Below are positions 53,525 to 61,704 of a DNA stretch of 64,000 nt, piece after piece; position 1 is the first letter of the stretch, and every line of letters starts with the position of its first letter. Origin of the DNA: Pseudomonas trivialis (GTDB taxonomy: Bacteria > Pseudomonadota > Gammaproteobacteria > Pseudomonadales > Pseudomonadaceae); the NCBI RefSeq assembly GCF_001439805.1, contig NZ_JYLK01000012.1, positions 1 to 64,000 of the forward strand. The letters are read 5' to 3'. The position numbers and the translations under genes were made by a program. The notes beneath the pieces are model-generated. The model did no database searches. It had not been told where the DNA came from and was given only the letters and a program-made list of their open reading frames with translations.

Positions 53525-54064
53525 ATGCCCCCAGCCACTGCCGCAAGCCCCTGGTACAGGCACCTCTGGCCCTGGATCATCATCGCGATCCTGGCCTGTT
53601 CGGTGACGCTGACCCTGTCCCTGGTGGCCATTGCGGTGAACAACCCGGACAACCTGGTCAACGACAATTACTACGAGGCCGGCAAGGGCATCAACCGCGC
53701 CCTGGACCGTGAACGCCTGGCCCAGACCCTGCAACTGCGCGGCAAGCTGCACCTGGACGAACTCACCGGTGAAGTCGAGCTGCGCCTCACCGGCTACAGC
53801 AACCCGAACACCCTGCAACTCAACCTGATCTCCCCGACCCAGCCGCAGAAGGATCGCAGGATCAACCTGACCCGCAGCGACAGCGAACCGGGCCGCTACA
53901 TCGGCCAGGTCACCGACAAGGTCGAAGGCCGGCGCTTCGTCGAACTGCTGGGGGTGGAAGGCAACCAGACCTGGCGCCTGTTCGAAGAAGAAGACGTCAG
54001 CCACGACAAGGACCTGCTGCTGGGTGACGAACCGCTGCAGGGCGCCGAGGAGTTGAAGCAATAA
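53525..54064 (+). CDS. ccoH: cbb3 oxidase assembly protein CcoH (FixH)
   Basis: 179 aa. One N-terminal membrane helix (about 15-40, WIIIAILACSVTLTLSLVAI), then NNPDNLVNDNYYEAGKGINR, the signature of FixH/CcoH, and a periplasmic beta domain. CcoH contacts oxidase subunits during assembly. It lies 15 bases after ccoG and 61 bases before the annotated start of ccoI. Confidence 0.93.
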   Translation: MPPATAASPWYRHLWPWIIIAILACSVTLTLSLVAIAVNNPDNLVNDNYYEAGKGINRALDRERLAQTLQLRGKLHLDELTGEVELRLTGYSNPNTLQLNLISPTQPQKDRRINLTRSDSEPGRYIGQVTDKVEGRRFVELLGVEGNQTWRLFEEEDVSHDKDLLLGDEPLQGAEELKQ

Positions 54065-54125
54065 AACGCACGCTTCGCTCAAAATGCTCGCACAGAGGCT
54101 CTCCCTGCCACCTCAGATGCCAACC

Positions 54126-56585
54126 ATGACCAGCGCCTGCTACCACTGCGCCCTGCCTGTTCCAGCCGGCAGCCGCTTCACTGCGATGATCCTCGGCGAA
54201 CGCCGCGAGCTCTGCTGCCCCGGTTGCCAGGCCGTGGCCGAAGCCATCGTGGCCGGCGGGCTGCAACACTATTACCAGCACCGCAGCGAAGCTTCGGCCA
54301 ACCCCGACACCCTGCCGGTGCAACTGCTGGACGAGTTGGCGCTGTACGACCGCGCCGACGTGCAAAAACCCTTCGTGCGCCACGACGGCGACCTGGCCGA
54401 AATCACCCTGCTGATGGAAGGCATCAGTTGCGCGGCCTGTGGCTGGCTGATCGAAAAACACCTGCGCCGCCTGCCCGCCGTGGCCGAGGCGCGGCTGAAC
54501 CTGTCCAACCACCGACTGCACCTGCGCTGGGCCGACGGGCAAGTGCCGCTGAGCCGGCTGCTCAGTGAGTTGCGCCATATCGGCTACGCCGCCCACCCAT
54601 ATCAGGCCGACCGCGCCGCCGAGCAACGGGCCGGGGAAAACCGCCTGGCCCTGCGTCGACTCGGCGTCGCCGGTCTGCTGTGGTTTCAGGCAATGATGGC
54701 CACGATGGCGACCTGGCCACAATTCAATGTCGACCTGAGCCCCGAGCTGCACGTGATCCTGCGCTGGGTCGCGATGTTCCTGACCACACCCATCGTGTTC
54801 TACAGCTGCGCGCCGTTCTTCAAGGGCGCGATGCGGGATGTGCGCACGCGCCACCTGACCATGGACCTGTCGGTATCCCTGGCGATTGGCGGCGCGTACC
54901 TGGCCGGCATCTGGACCGCCATCACCGGCACGGGCGAGTTGTACTTCGACGCGGTGGGCATGTTCGCGCTGTTCCTGCTGGCCGGGCGCTACCTGGAACG
55001 TCGCGCCCGGGAACGCACCGCCGCCGCCACCGCGCAACTGGTCAACCTGCTGCCCGTCTCGTGCCTGCGCCTGGACAGTGAAGATCAGAGCGAACGCGTC
55101 CTGCTGACCGAGCTGGCCCTGGGCGACCGCGTGCTGGTGCAACCCGGTGCGGTGCTGCCGGCCGACGGCGTGATCCTCGAGGGCCAGTCGAGCATCGATG
55201 AATCCCTGCTCACCGGCGAATACCTGCCACAACCCCGGCAAGTCGGCGACGGCGTGACGGCCGGCACGCTCAACGTCGACGGCGCGCTGATCGTGCACGT
55301 GCGCGCCCTGGGCCACGACACGCAGTTGTCCGCCATCGTGCGCCTGCTGGAACGCGCCCAGGCGGAAAAGCCGCGCCTGGCGCAACTGGCCGACCGCGCC
55401 GCGCAGTGGTTCCTGCTGGGTTCATTGATGGCCGCCGCCGTGATCGGTCTGCTGTGGTGGCAGCTCGACGCGTCGCGGGCATTCTGGATCGTGCTGGCGA
55501 TGCTGGTGGCGACCTGCCCGTGCGCCTTGTCGCTGGCCACGCCGACGGCGCTCACCGCCGCCACCGGCACCCTGCACAGCCTCGGTCTGCTGCTGACACG
55601 CGGCCATGTGCTCGAAGGCCTGAACCAGATCGACACGGTGATTTTCGACAAGACTGGCACCCTCACCGAAGGACGTCTGACCCTCAACGCCATCCGGCCT
55701 CTGGGCGAACTGAACAGCGACCAATGCCTGGGCCTCGCCGCCGCCCTGGAAAACCGCTCCGAGCACCCGATTGCCCGCGCATTTGGCCGGGCGCCGCTGC
55801 CCGCCACTGACGTGCGCAGCGCAGCGGGCCAGGGGCTGGAAGGTCGCGTGGGCGAACGCCTGCTGCGTATCGGCCAGCCTGCCTACGTCTGTGAACTCAG
55901 CGGTTGCCCGCCGCCCGCCACGCCGGAGCAAACCGGGCAATGGCTGCTCTTGGGCGACCGCAGCGGCGCGCTCGCGTGGTTCGTGCTCGACGACCGCCTG
56001 CGCAGCGATGCGCCGGCCCTGCTCGCAGCGTGCAAGGCACGGGGCTGGCGCACGCTGCTGCTGTCAGGGGACAGCTCGCCGATGGTCGCCAGCGTCGCCG
56101 CAGCGTTGGGCATTGACGAAGCACGCGGCAGCCTGCGCCCGGATGACAAGTTGCAGGTGCTGCAACGCTTGCACGCGCAGGGTCGCAAGGTGCTGATGCT
56201 CGGCGACGGTGTCAACGATGTGCCCGTACTGGCCGCCGCCGATATCAGCGTGGCCATGGGCTCGGCCACGGACCTGGCGAAAACCAGCGCCGACGCGGTA
56301 CTGCTGAACAACCGCCTGGACGCGCTGGTGCAGGCGTTCAGCCTGGCACGGCGGACCCGCCGGGTGATCATTGAAAACCTGCTGTGGGCCGGTCTGTACA
56401 ATGGCCTGATGTTGCCGTTCGCCGCGCTGGGTTGGATCACGCCACTCTGGGCTGCAGTCGGCATGTCGGTAAGTTCGTTGACCGTGGTACTCAACGCCCT
56501 GCGTCTGACGCGCCTGCCGAGCGCGTCCGTCAAGCCCCTTGCCAAACCGCCCGTTGCCGGCCTGAGCCGCGCGGGCCTGGAGTAG
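54126..56585 (+). CDS. ccoI: Copper-transporting P1B-type ATPase for cbb3 assembly
   Basis: 819 aa from the ATG at 54126; in-frame starts at 54117 and 54084 are possible. The N-terminus has a zinc-ribbon-like CYHC and CCPGC pair. An HMA domain follows with GISCAACGW, then eight membrane helices including the CPCALS copper site. Catalytic motifs: DKTGTLTEG (phosphorylated Asp) and GDGVNDVPVL. CcoI (FixI/CopA2) exports Cu+ to the periplasm for the oxidase rather than for detoxification. It is downstream of ccoH and 2 bases before ccoS. Confidence 0.95.
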   Translation: MTSACYHCALPVPAGSRFTAMILGERRELCCPGCQAVAEAIVAGGLQHYYQHRSEASANPDTLPVQLLDELALYDRADVQKPFVRHDGDLAEITLLMEGISCAACGWLIEKHLRRLPAVAEARLNLSNHRLHLRWADGQVPLSRLLSELRHIGYAAHPYQADRAAEQRAGENRLALRRLGVAGLLWFQAMMATMATWPQFNVDLSPELHVILRWVAMFLTTPIVFYSCAPFFKGAMRDVRTRHLTMDLSVSLAIGGAYLAGIWTAITGTGELYFDAVGMFALFLLAGRYLERRARERTAAATAQLVNLLPVSCLRLDSEDQSERVLLTELALGDRVLVQPGAVLPADGVILEGQSSIDESLLTGEYLPQPRQVGDGVTAGTLNVDGALIVHVRALGHDTQLSAIVRLLERAQAEKPRLAQLADRAAQWFLLGSLMAAAVIGLLWWQLDASRAFWIVLAMLVATCPCALSLATPTALTAATGTLHSLGLLLTRGHVLEGLNQIDTVIFDKTGTLTEGRLTLNAIRPLGELNSDQCLGLAAALENRSEHPIARAFGRAPLPATDVRSAAGQGLEGRVGERLLRIGQPAYVCELSGCPPPATPEQTGQWLLLGDRSGALAWFVLDDRLRSDAPALLAACKARGWRTLLLSGDSSPMVASVAAALGIDEARGSLRPDDKLQVLQRLHAQGRKVLMLGDGVNDVPVLAAADISVAMGSATDLAKTSADAVLLNNRLDALVQAFSLARRTRRVIIENLLWAGLYNGLMLPFAALGWITPLWAAVGMSVSSLTVVLNALRLTRLPSASVKPLAKPPVAGLSRAGLE

Positions 56586-56587
56586 CG

Positions 56588-56800
56588 ATGCCAGCTCTTT
56601 ACATAATGATTCCGGCGGCGCTGCTGTTAGTGGGCGCGGCGATCTACCTCTTTTTCTGGGCGGTGGACAGCGGCCAGTACGACGACCTCGACGGCCCGGC
56701 CCACAGCGTGCTGTTCGACGATCAGGACGCGAACCACCTCGCCGCTATCGACGAGGCCAATCCACCGCAGCAACCGCCCAGGGAGCCGCCCCATGCTTGA
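56588..56800 (+). CDS. ccoS: cbb3 oxidase maturation protein CcoS
   Basis: 70 aa. Single N-terminal membrane helix, MPALYIMIPAALLLVGAAIY, followed by FFWAVDSGQYDDLDGP, the family signature (FWAVxSGQFDDLExP). CcoS is needed for haem/copper insertion in CcoN. The proline-rich tail is variable. It overlaps the next gene by 8 bases. Confidence 0.93.
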   Translation: MPALYIMIPAALLLVGAAIYLFFWAVDSGQYDDLDGPAHSVLFDDQDANHLAAIDEANPPQQPPREPPHA

Positions 56801-57476
56801 CCTCGCGCCGCTGCTGCTCTCCGCGCTGATCCTCGGCCTGCTCGGTGGCGGCCACTGCCTGGGCATGTGCGGCGGGCTGATGGGCGCGCTGACCCTGGCG
56901 ATTCCTCCCGCGCAACGCAACCGCCGCTTTCACCTGCTGCTGGCGTACAACCTGGGGCGCATCCTCAGCTATGCCGGTGCCGGACTGCTCATCGGCCTGG
57001 CCGGCTGGGCGGTGGCCAACAGCCCGGCGGCGATGCTCATGCGCGTACTGGCCGGTGTGTTGCTGGTCTGCATGGGCCTGTACCTGGCCGGTTGGTGGAG
57101 CGGCCTCACCCGCCTCGAAAGGCTGGGCCGTGGCCTGTGGCGGCATCTCCAGCCGCTGGCCAACCGCCTGCTGCCGGTGTCGAGCCTGCCGCGTGCCGTG
57201 CTGCTCGGCGCACTCTGGGGCTGGTTGCCGTGCGGGCTGGTCTACAGCACCTTGCTGTGGGCCGCGAGCCAGGGCAATGCGGCCCACAGCGCATTGCTGA
57301 TGCTGGCTTTCGGCGTGGGCACCTGGCCGGTGCTGCTGGCGACGGGTCTGGCGGCGGAGCGGGTCACCACATTACTGCGCAGGCGCAGGGTGCGCGTGGC
57401 CGGTGGCGTGCTGGTGATGTTGTTCGGCCTCTGGACCTTGCCGGGCCCGCACCAGCACTGGCTGATGGGGCATTAG
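56793..57476 (+). CDS. TauE/SafE-like (DsbD-type) membrane protein of the cco cluster
   Basis: 227 aa with six membrane helices. Conserved GHCLGMCGG in helix 1 and WLPCGLVYS in helix 4 place it with the cytochrome-biogenesis/DsbD-type membrane proteins annotated as sulfite exporter TauE/SafE. Cys, His and Met in these motifs suggest copper or thiol handling. It overlaps ccoS and is found at the same position in P. aeruginosa (PA1547), which points to oxidase maturation, but the function is not proven. Confidence 0.88.
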   Translation: MLDLAPLLLSALILGLLGGGHCLGMCGGLMGALTLAIPPAQRNRRFHLLLAYNLGRILSYAGAGLLIGLAGWAVANSPAAMLMRVLAGVLLVCMGLYLAGWWSGLTRLERLGRGLWRHLQPLANRLLPVSSLPRAVLLGALWGWLPCGLVYSTLLWAASQGNAAHSALLMLAFGVGTWPVLLATGLAAERVTTLLRRRRVRVAGGVLVMLFGLWTLPGPHQHWLMGH

Positions 57477-57504
57477 TCAGCCTGTGGCACAGCGCCACTC
57501 CCCG

Positions 57505-57518
57505 TTGATGCAAATCAA
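57505..57518 (+). promoter_or_regulatory. Anr/FNR box upstream of hemN
   Basis: Perfect TTGAT-N4-ATCAA (TTGATGCAAATCAA) with a TAGACT -10 element at 57541-57546. The distance from the box centre to the -10 centre (32 bases) is that of a class II FNR-dependent promoter, giving a start near 57553. It predicts induction of hemN at low oxygen by the Anr encoded at 59587. Confidence 0.85.
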
Positions 57519-57578
57519 CATGCCCGTTCCGCCCTGCCCCTAGACTCCGCCCATCAGCCTATCCGGGGGAGCGCCCGC

Positions 57579-58961
57579 ATGCTCGACGCCATTCGTTGGG
57601 ACACCGATCTGATTCACCGCTACGACCTCGCCGGGCCGCGCTACACGTCCTACCCCACCGCCGTGCAATGGCACAACCAGGTCGGCGCCGTCGAGCTGTT
57701 GCACGCGCTGCGCGACAGCCGCAAGGCCGCGCGACCGCTGTCGCTGTATGTGCATGTGCCGTTCTGCGCCAACGTCTGCTACTACTGCGCCTGCAACAAG
57801 GTGATCACCAAGGACCGTGGCCGCGCCCGGCCCTATCTGCAAAGTCTGACGCAAGAGATCGAGACGGTCGCCTGCCACCTCGGCCCGAAGCAGGTGGTGG
57901 AGCAACTGCATCTGGGCGGCGGCACTCCGACCTTCCTGAGCCACGACGAACTGCGCCAGGTGATGGGCAGCCTGCGCCGGCACTTCAATCTGCTGGAGGA
58001 CGACTCGGGCGACTACGGCATCGAGATCGATCCGCGCGAAGCCGATTGGGCGACCATGGGCCTGCTGCGCGAGCTGGGGTTCAACCGGGTGAGCATCGGT
58101 CTGCAGGACCTCGACCCGCACGTGCAGCGCGCGGTCAATCGCCTGCAAAGCCTGGAAGAAACCCGCGCGGTGATCGACGCCGCGCGCACCCTGCAGTTTC
58201 GCTCGATCAATATCGACCTGATCTACGGTTTGCCCCGTCAGTCGCCGCTGAGTTTTGCCCACACTGTGGAGGAAGTCATCCGCCTGCAACCGGACCGCGT
58301 GTCGGTGTTCAACTACGCGCACCTGCCGGAGCGCTTCATGCCCCAGCGGCGGATCAACAGCGATGACCTGCCCACCCCGGTCGCCAAACTGTTGATGCTG
58401 CACACCACCCTCGAACAGTTGACCCAGGCCGGCTACCGCTACATCGGCATGGACCATTTCGCCTTGCCGGACGACGCGCTGGCCATCGCCCAGGAAGACA
58501 GCACCCTGCAACGCAACTTCCAGGGCTACACCACCCATGGGCACTGCGATTTGATTGGGCTGGGGGTGTCGGCGATCAGCCAGATCGGTGACCTGTACTG
58601 CCAGAACACGAGCGACCTCGGCGCCTACCAGAGCGCGCTGGCGGGTGCGCAACTGGCGACCAGCCGTGGGCTGCTGTGCACCCAGGATGACCGGCTGCGG
58701 CGGGCAATCATCCAGCAACTGATCTGCCATTTCCAGCTGGACTTCGAGCGCATCGAGCGGGCGTTCACCCTCGACTTTCGCGGCTATTTCGCCGCGCTGT
58801 GGCCGCAATTGCAGACCATGGCCGGCGACGGCCTGATCGAGCTCGACGCTCGGGGCATTCGCGTACTGCCGGCCGGGCGCCTGCTGGTACGCTCGCTGTG
58901 CATGCTGTTTGATGCGTACCTTGCGCAACAGAACCGGCAGCGGTTTTCGCGGGTGATCTGA
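57579..58961 (+). CDS. hemN: Oxygen-independent coproporphyrinogen III dehydrogenase
   Basis: 460 aa. Radical-SAM enzyme converting coproporphyrinogen III to protoporphyrinogen IX without oxygen. The 4Fe-4S cysteines are C63, C67 and C70 in VPFCANVCYYCACNK. The family pattern YDLAGPRYTSYPTAVQWH is at the N-terminus, and GGGTPTFLS and GMDHFALPDD are present. Full HemN length rather than the shorter HemW type. It has its own Anr box and lies beside anr. Confidence 0.96.
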   Translation: MLDAIRWDTDLIHRYDLAGPRYTSYPTAVQWHNQVGAVELLHALRDSRKAARPLSLYVHVPFCANVCYYCACNKVITKDRGRARPYLQSLTQEIETVACHLGPKQVVEQLHLGGGTPTFLSHDELRQVMGSLRRHFNLLEDDSGDYGIEIDPREADWATMGLLRELGFNRVSIGLQDLDPHVQRAVNRLQSLEETRAVIDAARTLQFRSINIDLIYGLPRQSPLSFAHTVEEVIRLQPDRVSVFNYAHLPERFMPQRRINSDDLPTPVAKLLMLHTTLEQLTQAGYRYIGMDHFALPDDALAIAQEDSTLQRNFQGYTTHGHCDLIGLGVSAISQIGDLYCQNTSDLGAYQSALAGAQLATSRGLLCTQDDRLRRAIIQQLICHFQLDFERIERAFTLDFRGYFAALWPQLQTMAGDGLIELDARGIRVLPAGRLLVRSLCMLFDAYLAQQNRQRFSRVI

Positions 58962-58965
58962 GGCG

Positions 58966-59433
58966 TTACTTCGACGCCAGGCTCATGGCTTCCATCTGCG
59001 CGTCAGCGGGCTGATCCTTCATGGCCTTGCCCAGTTGCATCTGCACCATGGTCAGGCTGGCCTGCAACGTGGCGATGCTGGCCTGCAAGTTGGCGACCCG
59101 CGCCTGACGCGCCTCGGGGGTCATCGAATTGTCGGACTGGGCGGCAGCGACTTCGGCCTGCTTGTCGGCGATCTGCTTTTTCAGCTCGCGGATCATTTTC
59201 AGCAGCTGTTTGACCGGGTCGGTCTGACTGCTGTTATCGATGTCCTTGTTCGAGTCGGTTTTGGCGGCACGAAAGCCGGCACTGGAGATCGATACGCTCA
59301 CGCCCTCGGTTACCTTGGTCTCGCTGGCAGGTTTTTCGTCGTCGCGCGCCGCTTCTGCCGCCGGGTTTTTCCTGAGGTCCGGCACCGTGGGAATGTTCAC
59401 ACTGGAAGGATTGAGGCCACCGATGGAAGACAT
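58966..59433 (-). CDS. FlxA-like coiled-coil protein
   Basis: 155 aa. The N-terminal 60 residues are disordered and charged. About 75-145 form a strong coiled coil (QLLKMIRELKKQIADKQAEV, then LQASIATLQASLTMVQMQL), typical of FlxA family proteins. There is no signal peptide or membrane helix. It is convergent with hemN (4 bases apart) and divergent from anr. Function unknown; the FlxA link comes from the coiled-coil pattern. Confidence 0.65.
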   Translation of the reverse strand: MSSIGGLNPSSVNIPTVPDLRKNPAAEAARDDEKPASETKVTEGVSVSISSAGFRAAKTDSNKDIDNSSQTDPVKQLLKMIRELKKQIADKQAEVAAAQSDNSMTPEARQARVANLQASIATLQASLTMVQMQLGKAMKDQPADAQMEAMSLASK

Positions 59434-59586
59434 GATCCGGGTCCTGATTGAATGAGAGAGGCCTTTGTATCGGCACGGATACAGGAACCTTTATAGCGCC
59501 AGAGCTGTTTTGTAAGCGCTGGCCTCATCCACCCTCGGTGCGTTACCCTTACGTCTTATGTGTGATTTCCCACAAGGATTGAAGAA

Positions 59587-60321
59587 ATGCCTGAGCCAGT
59601 CAAACTGCGCGCTCATAGCCAGGCTCACTGCAAGGACTGCAGCCTCGCCCCCCTCTGCCTGCCACTTTCGTTGAATCTGGAAGACATGGATGCGTTGGAC
59701 GAGATCGTCAAACGCGGGCGCCCGTTGAAGAAAGGCGAGTTTCTGTTTCGCCAGGGCGACCGGTTCGATTCCGTCTATGCAGTACGCTCGGGTGCGTTGA
59801 AGACTTTCAGCCTGAGCGGCAGCGGTGAAGAGCAGATCACGGGTTTTCACCTGCCCAGCGAACTGGTCGGGCTGTCGGGCATGGACACCGAGATGCACCC
59901 GGTGTCCGCCCAGGCGATGGAAACTACCTCGGTGTGCGAAATCCCCTTCGAACGCCTGGATGAACTGGCCCTGCAACTGCCACAACTGCGCCGCCAGTTG
60001 ATGCGCGTGATGAGCCGCGAGATTCGTGACGACCAACAGATGATGTTACTGCTGTCGAAAAAAACCGCCGACGAACGCATCGCCACCTTCCTCGTCAACC
60101 TCTCGGCGCGCTTCAGGGCCCGCGGGTTCTCGGCCAACCAGTTTCGGCTGAGCATGTCGCGCAATGAAATCGGCAACTACCTGGGCCTGGCGGTGGAAAC
60201 CGTGTCCCGGGTATTCACGCGTTTTCAACAGAGCCAATTGCTGGCCGCCGAGGGCAAGGAAGTGCACATCCTCGACCCGATCCAGCTGTGCGCGCTGGCC
60301 GGTGGCTCCCTGGAAGGCTGA
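59587..60321 (+). CDS. anr: Anaerobic regulator Anr (CRP/FNR family)
   Basis: 244 aa. Oxygen-sensing activator with a [4Fe-4S] cluster on four cysteines: C15, C18 and C24 in HCKDCSLAPLC, and C117 in SVCEIPFERL. A cyclic-nucleotide-type beta roll (about 40-130) and a C-terminal HTH follow, with SMSRNEIGNYLGLAVETVSR, whose E and SR residues read TTGAT. It would activate the hemN promoter and possibly the cco genes. It stands beside apt as in P. aeruginosa. Confidence 0.97.
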   Translation: MPEPVKLRAHSQAHCKDCSLAPLCLPLSLNLEDMDALDEIVKRGRPLKKGEFLFRQGDRFDSVYAVRSGALKTFSLSGSGEEQITGFHLPSELVGLSGMDTEMHPVSAQAMETTSVCEIPFERLDELALQLPQLRRQLMRVMSREIRDDQQMMLLLSKKTADERIATFLVNLSARFRARGFSANQFRLSMSRNEIGNYLGLAVETVSRVFTRFQQSQLLAAEGKEVHILDPIQLCALAGGSLEG

Positions 60322-60399
60322 TCCAGACACCTGCGGCCAAGCGCACCGGCGACGCCGCAGGTATACTTCGCGTCCGTTTTCCTCCCAGGACCCTCGACG

Positions 60400-60948
60400 A
60401 TGATCCTCGATTCGTTCGACATCAAATCCCTGATCCGCCCCGTCATCGACTTCCCCAAGCCTGGGGTGATTTTCCGTGACATCACGCCGCTGTTCCAATC
60501 ACCCCGCGCGCTGCGCCTGGTGGCCGATACCTTTGCCCAGCGCTACGTCGAGGCCGACTTCACGCACATCGGCGCAATGGATGCGCGCGGTTTTCTGATC
60601 GGTTCGATCATCGCCTACCAGTTGAACAAACCGCTGATCCTGTTCCGCAAGCAAGGCAAATTGCCGGCCGACGTGCTGGCCGAGGGTTACCAGACCGAAT
60701 ACGGCGAGGCCTTTCTGGAAGTGCACGCCGACAGCCTGTGCGAAGGCGACTCGGTGCTGATGTTCGATGACCTGATCGCCACCGGCGGCACCCTGATTGC
60801 GGCGGCAAACCTGGTACGGCGCATGGGCGCGCAGATCTTTGAAGCGGCGGCGATCATTGATTTGCCGGAGCTGGGTGGATCGCAGCGTTTGCAGGCTATG
60901 GGGATTCCCACCTTCTGCCTGACGCAGTTTGCGTTGACCGAAAAATAG
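60400..60948 (+). CDS. apt: Adenine phosphoribosyltransferase
   Basis: 182 aa. Salvages adenine with PRPP to AMP. PRPP-binding motif VLMFDDLIATGGT; the family start region IRPVIDFPKPGVIFRDITPL and the flexible-loop segment are intact. It is 78 bases after anr on the same strand. A REP hairpin with a T-run follows and probably terminates the transcript. Confidence 0.96.
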   Translation: MILDSFDIKSLIRPVIDFPKPGVIFRDITPLFQSPRALRLVADTFAQRYVEADFTHIGAMDARGFLIGSIIAYQLNKPLILFRKQGKLPADVLAEGYQTEYGEAFLEVHADSLCEGDSVLMFDDLIATGGTLIAAANLVRRMGAQIFEAAAIIDLPELGGSQRLQAMGIPTFCLTQFALTEK

Positions 60949-60965
60949 CGGTTAAGCCACACATC

Positions 60966-61006
60966 AAAATGTGGGAGGGGGCTTGCTCCCTCCCACATTT
61001 TTATTG
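60966..61006 (+). terminator. REP-derived terminator after apt
   Basis: 14-bp perfect stem (60966-60979 and 60988-61001) carrying the REP core, followed by a T-rich stretch. It stands between the converging apt and recR genes and so resembles a REP unit serving as a terminator. Confidence 0.7.
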
Positions 61007-61035
61007 GGTGTGCACCTTTAGGCTTGCGGTATCGC

Positions 61036-61638
61036 CTAGAGCGCGATGGGCTTGCGGCCCGCGAACGAGTGCGCCAGGGTGCCGCCGTCCACCAGTTCCA
61101 GCTCGCCACCCAGCGGCACGCCGTGGGCGATGCGCGAGGTGATCAGGCCTTTGTTGGTCAGCAGCTGCGCGATGTAATGCGCGGTGGCCTCGCCTTCCAC
61201 GGTTGGGTTGGTGGCCAGAATCACTTCGGTGAACGTGCCCTGCTCCTGGATTCGCGTCACCAGTTGCGGAATGCCGATGGCTTCCGGCCCCAGGCCGTCC
61301 AGCGGCGACAGGTGGCCCTTGAGCACGAAGTAACGGCCGCGATAGCCGGTCTGCTCCACCGCGTACACATCCATCGGCCCTTCCACCACGCACAGCAGCG
61401 TGTCGTCGCGGCGCGGGTCGGCGCATTGCGGGCAGAGTTCTTCTTCGGTGAGGGTGCGGCACTGGCGGCAATGGCCCACGCCTTCCATGGCCTGGCTCAG
61501 GGCCTGGGCCAGACGGATGCCACCGCTGCGGTCACGCTCCAGCAGTTGCAGCGCCATGCGCTGGGCGGTTTTCTGGCCGACGCCCGGCAAGGTGCGCAGG
61601 CCGTCGATCAGTTGGCGAATCAGGGGGCTGAAGCTCAT
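61036..61638 (-). CDS. recR: Recombination mediator protein RecR
   Basis: 200 aa from the ATG at 61638. Works with RecF and RecO to load RecA on gapped DNA. An N-terminal helix-hairpin-helix (LRTLPGVGQKTAQRMALQLL) precedes a C4 zinc motif CRQCRTLTEEELCPQC, a TOPRIM region VVEGPMDVYAVEQTG and a Walker-like C-terminus. Usually it follows ybaB directly; here an oxidoreductase gene separates them. Confidence 0.97.
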   Translation of the reverse strand: MSFSPLIRQLIDGLRTLPGVGQKTAQRMALQLLERDRSGGIRLAQALSQAMEGVGHCRQCRTLTEEELCPQCADPRRDDTLLCVVEGPMDVYAVEQTGYRGRYFVLKGHLSPLDGLGPEAIGIPQLVTRIQEQGTFTEVILATNPTVEGEATAHYIAQLLTNKGLITSRIAHGVPLGGELELVDGGTLAHSFAGRKPIAL

Positions 61639-61704
61639 GGGCGAAGGGTCCGACAAAACAACGAGACGCGGTTTATACCCGCGCCTCGGATTAGCGTCAA
61701 ATGC

